This document shows, one piece after another, positions 58,795-64,000 of a stretch of DNA of 64,000 nt (positions within the stretch are counted from its first letter, which is position 1; every line of letters begins with the position of its first letter). The translations under genes were made by a program, and so were the position numbers. Where the stretch lies: positions 124,001-188,000 of the forward strand of contig VRVR01000007.1 of the NCBI GenBank assembly GCA_009859145.1, written 5' to 3'. This stretch comes from Andalucia godoyi. Taxonomy: Eukaryota; Discoba; Jakobea; Jakobida; Andaluciidae. The notes beneath the pieces were generated by a model. The model was not told where the DNA came from. It was given only the letters and a program-made list of their open reading frames with translations, and did not search any database.

Positions 58795-61764
58795 ATGAGT
58801 GACGACTGGGATGTGGAGTTTGAAGATGCAAAGTTCGAGTCTTCAGAGTCCCAGATGAACGGTGGTGAGGAAGCAGTGCACAATGCGGCAGATGACGACG
58901 ATTGGGATGCGTTTGCGTCGGCGGAACAAGGGCTTCGGAATGACGACAGCGTGCCGGAAAAGGCATTGCTGCAGGAGCCGAAGAGTCTTGTTGCGAATTC
59001 TGATACCGATAGCATACAGAATCAGTCGATTGACGTGCTTCGTGTTGCTGAAGTCGTGTCTTCTGTTGAACAACTGCCAATGACGCAGGAACCCTCTCTA
59101 CCTGTTGCCAATGTATCTGAAATCGCTGGAAATGCACGTGATCCTGTAGGCGTTGCAAACGATGTTTTTGACGAGCAACCGTTTGTGTCACCAGATTCGA
59201 AAGAGATTCAAGAGTTTGTCCATGCGTCGATAGAGAATGCCTTTGAGTTCGATTCAGATGCTTTTGATGTTCCACATTCTCAACAAGATTCAGTATCGAT
59301 GCCTGTTCGTCTCGAACAACATCAAGTAGAGGAAGACGAAAACGAAAACGAAGAAGTACCGTTTTCAGAGGATAAGAACCTGTCCGCGGGAGATTCCATT
59401 GTGGTTTCAGAACATGTAATGGCTGCTCCTCAGACCTCATTCGAATCGCAAACTTGGGAATTTACGGAGACTGCTCAAGATGTGTTGCCATTTCAAGAAA
59501 GTACGCGCACTGACGCAGACGGAGAGAACGCTGGGACGGTTCAAGAGACATCATCGACCGCTGTGGAGCATGGTTCCAAAACAGTCGCGGATGCCAGCTT
59601 TGGGGCACTGAGCTTCTCTGCCGATTCTTCGTGGAACCAGAGTTTCGATGTGTCGAGCGTACCTACGAACGGTCAAGAATCGATTTGGAAGGAGCCGATT
59701 AGTAGCATCGACAGCGAGGCAATGACAAGTCAGTCAGGAGGACATGTCGTAGCACGCAAGTTAGAGACTGATAGTGCGTTGATGGTGTCGGAAGCCGTGG
59801 AGCCGGTCATGGAGGATACCTGGAATGCAGAGTTTGACGAAGCTGTATTTGAATCTGCAGAGGATGACACCAGTGTTTCTCGAGATCATGAGCATGCTGT
59901 AGGGCCCTCGGATGCTCGCATCAAGGTCGAAGTAGGCCGTGTTTCAAAGGATCTGATGGAAGAGACGCCGATTGTCTTGGAAAGTGATGTTCCTGTGAAC
60001 ATCGATGAGAAGACGACCTGTGCTCCGCAATTAGATAATCATCGTGCTGATGACGATGGCGAGGATGACAATGACGAATGGGGAAATGACTTTGAGGACA
60101 GTGGGTTCGTTGCGGCTACAGAGTCAGCTGGCGATGACGCGTTTGATGACTTCCAAGAATCAGTTGCTGGAGCGACCACCTTGGACGAGGAGTTCGATAG
60201 TCCGCTTCCTGCGCAGCCGGATTTCTCCGGGAGTCCATCGACCACCAAATCTGCGTCTGTTTCAGAGCAGCAGCATGGAGCCGGTGATGAGGATTCGAAA
60301 CCAAAGTCCCGGCTGCGGGGTGCGTCGCTTCTACGCCCGCCCCCTCCGGCGTCTTCCGCTTTCAAACTGGCCCCGCCTCCAGCAAGCTCTCATAGTTCTC
60401 TCGCTCCCGCAACCACATTGCCGCAAGTTTCTCAATTGTCATCGGATACAATATCCGACGTGGATGTAGAGTCGTTGTGGAATCGGGTTAAGACCGTTGT
60501 CAAAGAAACGTTTGCTGCTGCCGATTTACCCTTTGACGCTGTCAATCCGCCCTCTGAATTCTCACAGGACGAGTTGAAGAAGAAAGCTCTGTTGCTTGTC
60601 GCAGAAGCCGACGCTTTTTTCGAAAGGCTGAAAATGGAAGGCAAGCAGGCAATCGACTCGCTGCCTTCTGAAGAGTCCTTTGCGTCCTACAAGATTCCAA
60701 GGCCGAAACCTAAGCCGTTTTCATACCGAGACTTTATGCACAAAATCGGTCGGCCTGTGCCGCTTTCGACAAAATCCCATCCTTTCACGCCTGCAACGAA
60801 GCAGGTTTCTGGGGCTGCAACTGCGACTCCCACGATTCCCGCTCCAAGTACGTTCGTTTCGAAGCCGTCGGTTGTGCAATCCGCATCAACACTCGTCCCA
60901 GCGCCAGCTCCCCCACCAGCCCAGACCGCTGTCCAGTTGACTGCGTCAGTCTCATCGGCCAGTCCTCAGCCAGCGCCTGCCAAGTCTCCTCGAACGGCGG
61001 CAAATTCACAGCCCCCTGCTCGGACAGCTCCATCTGACAATGGCAGTTCGAAGCCGTCCCCTGGAGGGAAAAAGGCCCAAAAAGCCCCCGATGCACCGTC
61101 CCCAGCAGTCCTGGCGGTGCACAATCCGCCTGCCCCAACTGGACCTGTGGATATTGATCTTGATTTCTTCGGCGTTCCAGCAGCCAAGACAGTCCCCAGT
61201 GCTGCATCATTGACAACATCCGGCCCGGCGTCCGGAGTGTCTGCGAAAGGCACTTCCGCCATTGACTTGTTGTTTGCGGATCCTTCTCCTGTTGCAGTTG
61301 CGAGTGCACCACCACTTGGCTTCGGGTCGCCTCCACAAAGCTTGCTAAAACGAAACACGATGGATTTCACATCATCCTCTTCTCCCCCGAAGACAGATTC
61401 CCATTCCCAGTCTCCCTTTTCCACCGTTTCGCAAAGGCCCGCTTCACTTTCTCCCGAATCATCGTTGCTGAATGCAAACAAGGGCACCGCTCAGTCTCCG
61501 AGCCTTCTCATTTCGCCTATCGCCCCCTCCCCATCCGCGGTGCACTCCCCTGGCAACTTGTCGCAATCGATGGTCAGTCCCTCTTCTGGTGTTTTGATCC
61601 CGGAATCTATGCCCGCACCGGCTCTTCCAGCACCAGCAAAAACGCTGCTGGAAATCATTGGAAATCCTATCACCAATGCAGATGAAATTAACCGGATTGT
61701 TGCCCAGCTTCCTGAGCTGTTGCAAATCATGCTTTGCGATATTCCAGACGTGGGACCTGTATAG
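58795..61764 (+). CDS. Acidic, disordered adaptor-like protein with repeated WDxxFE motifs
   Basis: The 989-residue protein has no assigned domain. Three related motifs stand out: DWDVEFEDAKFESSES (residues 4-19), TWNAEFDEAVFESAED (about 342) and EWGNDFEDSGFVAATES (about 430). Short DDWDAF and DDAFDDF strings are also present. Such acidic phenylalanine/tryptophan motifs bind clathrin-adaptor ear domains in aftiphilin-like and related trafficking proteins. Further DLDFFG and IDLLFAD strings resemble clathrin-box or adaptor ligands. The C-terminal half is Pro/Ser/Ala-rich with a helical stretch about 555-630 and a final helix (LLEIIGNPITNADEINRIVAQL). A role in vesicle traffic is inference. Confidence 0.78.
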   Translation: MSDDWDVEFEDAKFESSESQMNGGEEAVHNAADDDDWDAFASAEQGLRNDDSVPEKALLQEPKSLVANSDTDSIQNQSIDVLRVAEVVSSVEQLPMTQEPSLPVANVSEIAGNARDPVGVANDVFDEQPFVSPDSKEIQEFVHASIENAFEFDSDAFDVPHSQQDSVSMPVRLEQHQVEEDENENEEVPFSEDKNLSAGDSIVVSEHVMAAPQTSFESQTWEFTETAQDVLPFQESTRTDADGENAGTVQETSSTAVEHGSKTVADASFGALSFSADSSWNQSFDVSSVPTNGQESIWKEPISSIDSEAMTSQSGGHVVARKLETDSALMVSEAVEPVMEDTWNAEFDEAVFESAEDDTSVSRDHEHAVGPSDARIKVEVGRVSKDLMEETPIVLESDVPVNIDEKTTCAPQLDNHRADDDGEDDNDEWGNDFEDSGFVAATESAGDDAFDDFQESVAGATTLDEEFDSPLPAQPDFSGSPSTTKSASVSEQQHGAGDEDSKPKSRLRGASLLRPPPPASSAFKLAPPPASSHSSLAPATTLPQVSQLSSDTISDVDVESLWNRVKTVVKETFAAADLPFDAVNPPSEFSQDELKKKALLLVAEADAFFERLKMEGKQAIDSLPSEESFASYKIPRPKPKPFSYRDFMHKIGRPVPLSTKSHPFTPATKQVSGAATATPTIPAPSTFVSKPSVVQSASTLVPAPAPPPAQTAVQLTASVSSASPQPAPAKSPRTAANSQPPARTAPSDNGSSKPSPGGKKAQKAPDAPSPAVLAVHNPPAPTGPVDIDLDFFGVPAAKTVPSAASLTTSGPASGVSAKGTSAIDLLFADPSPVAVASAPPLGFGSPPQSLLKRNTMDFTSSSSPPKTDSHSQSPFSTVSQRPASLSPESSLLNANKGTAQSPSLLISPIAPSPSAVHSPGNLSQSMVSPSSGVLIPESMPAPALPAPAKTLLEIIGNPITNADEINRIVAQLPELLQIMLCDIPDVGPV

Positions 61765-62110
61765 AAAGAAGGAAGATCGGACGGCGTTCTTCACCGCTTT
61801 TTCTTTTCCTTATCCTTTTTTTTGTATTGTTTTGGTGGAACATTATTTACATCTTTTTTTTTTTCATCTCCCCCCCCACCCCCCAAACTGTCTTCTTGCT
61901 GCTACTCCCAAATCCCCGTGTCATGTATGAAATAGGATATTTCTCTCGCAGCCAATCCCCATCAGCAGAGACCGTGTCGGATTGCAGGACGATGCACGCT
62001 GACCTACTCGCTGCTATCCTGCATGGAAGCAGCCTGCGCATAGTATATATATAGTTCAACTGAAATAAACCAAAGCACAACAACCAGCATATCTTGTTGA
62101 GCCTTGCTCA
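61765..62110. other. Convergent 3' intergenic region
   Basis: T-rich from 61800-61870, a C-rich run at 61870-61885, and TATATATA at 62044-62051. No gene is recognised. Confidence 0.45.
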
Positions 62111-62635
62111 TCACTGCAGCGTGTATCCTAGCGCTTCGAGGTCCTTGTAGATTTGGTTCATGAGGAAGATGCGTTTCCTGCGCAGCATGGTTGCTCCGTC
62201 AATGACACGAATGATCTGGATATGCAGTTCGCGGGCAACAACTGCGACCTTGTCTGTGTCCGCAGCCGCAGATGCATGTGCAAGCTCTTCGGAAGCTGCT
62301 TCCGGATTGGAAGCTGCAAAATCCGCCGGTTCGCAAGGAAGCAGCTCGTCCAGTCGTTCGACCGAGATCGATGGCAGTTCAGGGCAGTACGCCGTCCTGA
62401 ACTTGTCCAGATAGTTCAAAAGCTCAAAATCATGCGACGCATTGACGGTTATCACTCGGATCACTTCCGACAGCAGAGTCTTACATTCTTCAATCGAGTA
62501 AAGCCGCGGTCCATGCAGCTCAACCCGAGACACAAGATCGGACCGGCAGTCCGATAGCGTGAACCCTTCAATCGACCCGTCGTCCAGCTTCTTCCACCGA
62601 TGTGCAGAACCTCGCGCCGCACGTCTTGCACTCAT
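62111..62635 (-). CDS. Unknown 174-residue helical protein
   Basis: Not recognised. The N-terminus is basic (MSARRAARGSAHRWKKL). The rest is predominantly helical with conserved-looking GPRLYSIEECKTLLSEVIRV, LNYLDKFRTAYC and a final RKRIFLMNQIYKDLEALGYTLQ. An Ala-rich linker occurs in the middle (residues 108-128). The basic start could be a nuclear or mitochondrial signal. The frame extends to a TTG at 62656; the first ATG is 62635. Confidence 0.75.
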   Translation of the reverse strand: MSARRAARGSAHRWKKLDDGSIEGFTLSDCRSDLVSRVELHGPRLYSIEECKTLLSEVIRVITVNASHDFELLNYLDKFRTAYCPELPSISVERLDELLPCEPADFAASNPEAASEELAHASAAADTDKVAVVARELHIQIIRVIDGATMLRRKRIFLMNQIYKDLEALGYTLQ

Positions 62636-62839
62636 TCCAACAAGTCTTCCGCGCAACGATCAATAACAATCAATGTTTTAAAAAAAAACTCCTCATAGAA
62701 TATGAATTTCTGCTTATTACGATGATGATGATGGTACATATGCAAAAGGAATGATTGGGATCCAAGAGCGGTGCAAATCAAGAGTCAATTGATGCTTGAA
62801 AAAAAAAGGCCGGTTGGAACTTCTTCAGATGAAAATGGT

Positions 62840-62871
<32 letters not shown>

Positions 62872-63050
62872 ACTCTGTTCAGTGTCTTTTGATTTTGCGC
62901 ACAAATGGTACTTTTATAATCCTCTTTTGTGTATTTCCTTTTCTTTTTCTTTTCGTTTTCCCATTTGTCTTTTGATTTTTCTTGTTTTTGTTTTTGTTCT
63001 TCTGCGTTATATTATTCTCGCTGTTCCTTTTTCTTTTCTCTAGGTCTTGC

Positions 63051-63085
<35 letters not shown>

Positions 63086-63121
63086 TTCTCCCCGCTCTGG
63101 TGTTATTGGCGCGTGAGTTCC
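62636..63121. promoter_or_regulatory. Promoter gap with TC and TTG microsatellites
   Basis: A (TC)n run covers 62840-62866 and a TTG run 63050-63085, the latter ending about 36 bases before the ATG of the last gene. A splice-acceptor-like TCTCTAG at 63036-63042 means an upstream leader exon is possible. Confidence 0.45.
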
Positions 63122-64000
63122 ATGGGCCAGTCTCTTTCTGTCAGTCCGGATGCGCTGAAGCTTGAAGATGTTTTGTCCTCAAAGTTCTCATCTTCTTCTT
63201 CGGCTTCGGTTTCATCTTCGTTCGCGACAGCTTCTGATGCGCCTGATGCTGCATCTCCAACACAGCTTTCTGAAAATTCAAGCGTGATTCGCGGCTGGAA
63301 ATTCTCGTTTTGTGCCTCGTCGTGTGAAATCAAAGTGGACTTGCTTGATTCTCTCCAGACATGCGACTCGGAGTGCATCGTTCTGGTCCATTCCTATGTC
63401 CCTGTTCTTGGTTCTGGCTGTCGCTCTGGCTCTGCGTCTGAGAGGACACCGAATACCTCAAAGCAACACAGTTCTTCTTTGGAAATCCTGGATAATACAA
63501 CGACGAATAATAATAACAGTGGCAGCAGCAACAAAAACAACAACAACAATAATAATAATAATAATAATAATGGTGGTGGTGGTGGTGGTGGTAGTAGTCG
63601 AAGTAGTAGCAGCGGTAATTCGAACGGCTCTGCGAGGGTTTCAGGGATTGTAGAGTCCTGCTCGGAATGCTATTCTCCACGAGGACTTAAGACACCGTTC
63701 AGTTGCATTCCTGGTACCTCGCACGCTTCTGGTCTACCCCGAGCGTGGAGACATGAGATTTATGTCTGGAATGGTCGGAAGTCGCTATCACTGATCAGAG
63801 CTTCGGCGCTGAGGAGGGCTTTTGAGCTCGAGAGGAAGCTTCTGGCAGATCAACATGCAAGCATAAGCCTTGTTTCTGCTTCAGGAAATGGCATTGTCCA
63901 CGTTGCCAACGACATCCAGCATGCAAAGGGGTCGCTGCTTGCTCTGAACGGACTTGTGCGGTCACTGACTTCTCTGTATCCTGCATGCGCTGGGAAGACT
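63122..64000 (+). CDS. Gelsolin-like domain protein with N-myristoylation-type start (3' end cut by the window edge)
   Basis: The frame from ATG 63122 stays open for 293 codons to the window edge. It begins MGQSLSVSP, a good myristoylation context. After a Ser-rich lead, residues about 60-95 and 200-240 together look like one gelsolin repeat: EIKVDLLDSLQTCDSECIVL and, after an insert, RHEIYVWNGRKSLSLIRASALRRAFELE. The insert of about 100 residues is low in complexity (Asn, Gly, Ser runs encoded by AAC/AAT/GGT repeats). Gelsolin-like domains bind actin or occur in MAP-kinase phosphatases; which applies here is not visible before the cut. Confidence 0.72.
   Translation, partial: MGQSLSVSPDALKLEDVLSSKFSSSSSASVSSSFATASDAPDAASPTQLSENSSVIRGWKFSFCASSCEIKVDLLDSLQTCDSECIVLVHSYVPVLGSGCRSGSASERTPNTSKQHSSSLEILDNTTTNNNNSGSSNKNNNNNNNNNNNNGGGGGGGSSRSSSSGNSNGSARVSGIVESCSECYSPRGLKTPFSCIPGTSHASGLPRAWRHEIYVWNGRKSLSLIRASALRRAFELERKLLADQHASISLVSASGNGIVHVANDIQHAKGSLLALNGLVRSLTSLYPACAGKT

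Noticed and set aside
1-64000. CRISPR arrays, prokaryotic operons, insertion sequences, transposon open frames
   Set aside because: No regularly spaced direct repeats with unique spacers, no transposase or reverse-transcriptase motif, and splice sites plus U1 show the DNA is nuclear eukaryotic.

Overview
The window is nuclear DNA of a compact, gene-dense, intron-poor unicellular eukaryote. Genes lie on both strands a few hundred bases apart. Most are single exons, but at least three are interrupted by short GT-AG introns. Microsatellites (GAA, CAA, TG, TC, ATT) are common between genes and also encode homopolymer runs (Ser, Asp, Glu, Gln, Asn). Gene content is a mosaic: a CFAP57-type ciliary protein (so the cell probably has a motile flagellum), a plant class II-like formin with a PTEN-like N-terminus, a plant-type Tonsoku without ankyrin repeats, an ARK-like kinesin, a THH1/TOM1/TOM3-like seven-TM protein and a fungal-style Zn2Cys6 factor. 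I read this as a free-living flagellated protist and cannot place it further from sequence alone.

Left part (1-19.7 kb): a cut THH1/TOM1-like membrane protein, formin, MTO1, a Ser/Pro-rich protein of unknown function, TRAPPC5, a small heat-shock protein behind a clear CRE and TATA promoter, an AGC kinase, an isochorismatase-like hydrolase, a centromeric-type histone H3 with a very long N-terminal extension, and a tRNA-binding-domain protein.

Middle (19.7-45.3 kb): a 2142-residue multi-pass membrane protein built from repeated TM modules, a Zn2Cys6 protein, a kinesin, a probably two-exon UBA protein, a TPR-like protein, Tonsoku, MCTS1, a 710-residue unknown and a coiled-coil protein. Two intergenic stretches (about 28.86-29.10 kb and 44.93-45.21 kb) hold sequences that look like two members of one structured non-coding RNA family. 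Both share conserved boxes at matching spacing and an identical-type 17-base element next to them.

Right part (45.5-64 kb): a two-exon ROMO1/Mgr2-like protein, an unknown 698-residue protein, a tail-to-tail pair covering the last two steps of CDP-ethanolamine phospholipid synthesis (PCYT2-like and an ethanolamine/choline phosphotransferase), a DUF1761-like membrane protein, a convincing U1 snRNA gene with TATA box, CFAP57, an SVIP-like p97/VCP cofactor, an adaptor-like acidic protein, an unknown 174-residue protein and a cut gelsolin-domain protein. The same 17-base element found beside the two candidate RNAs lies upstream of U1, which suggests a common snRNA-type promoter element.
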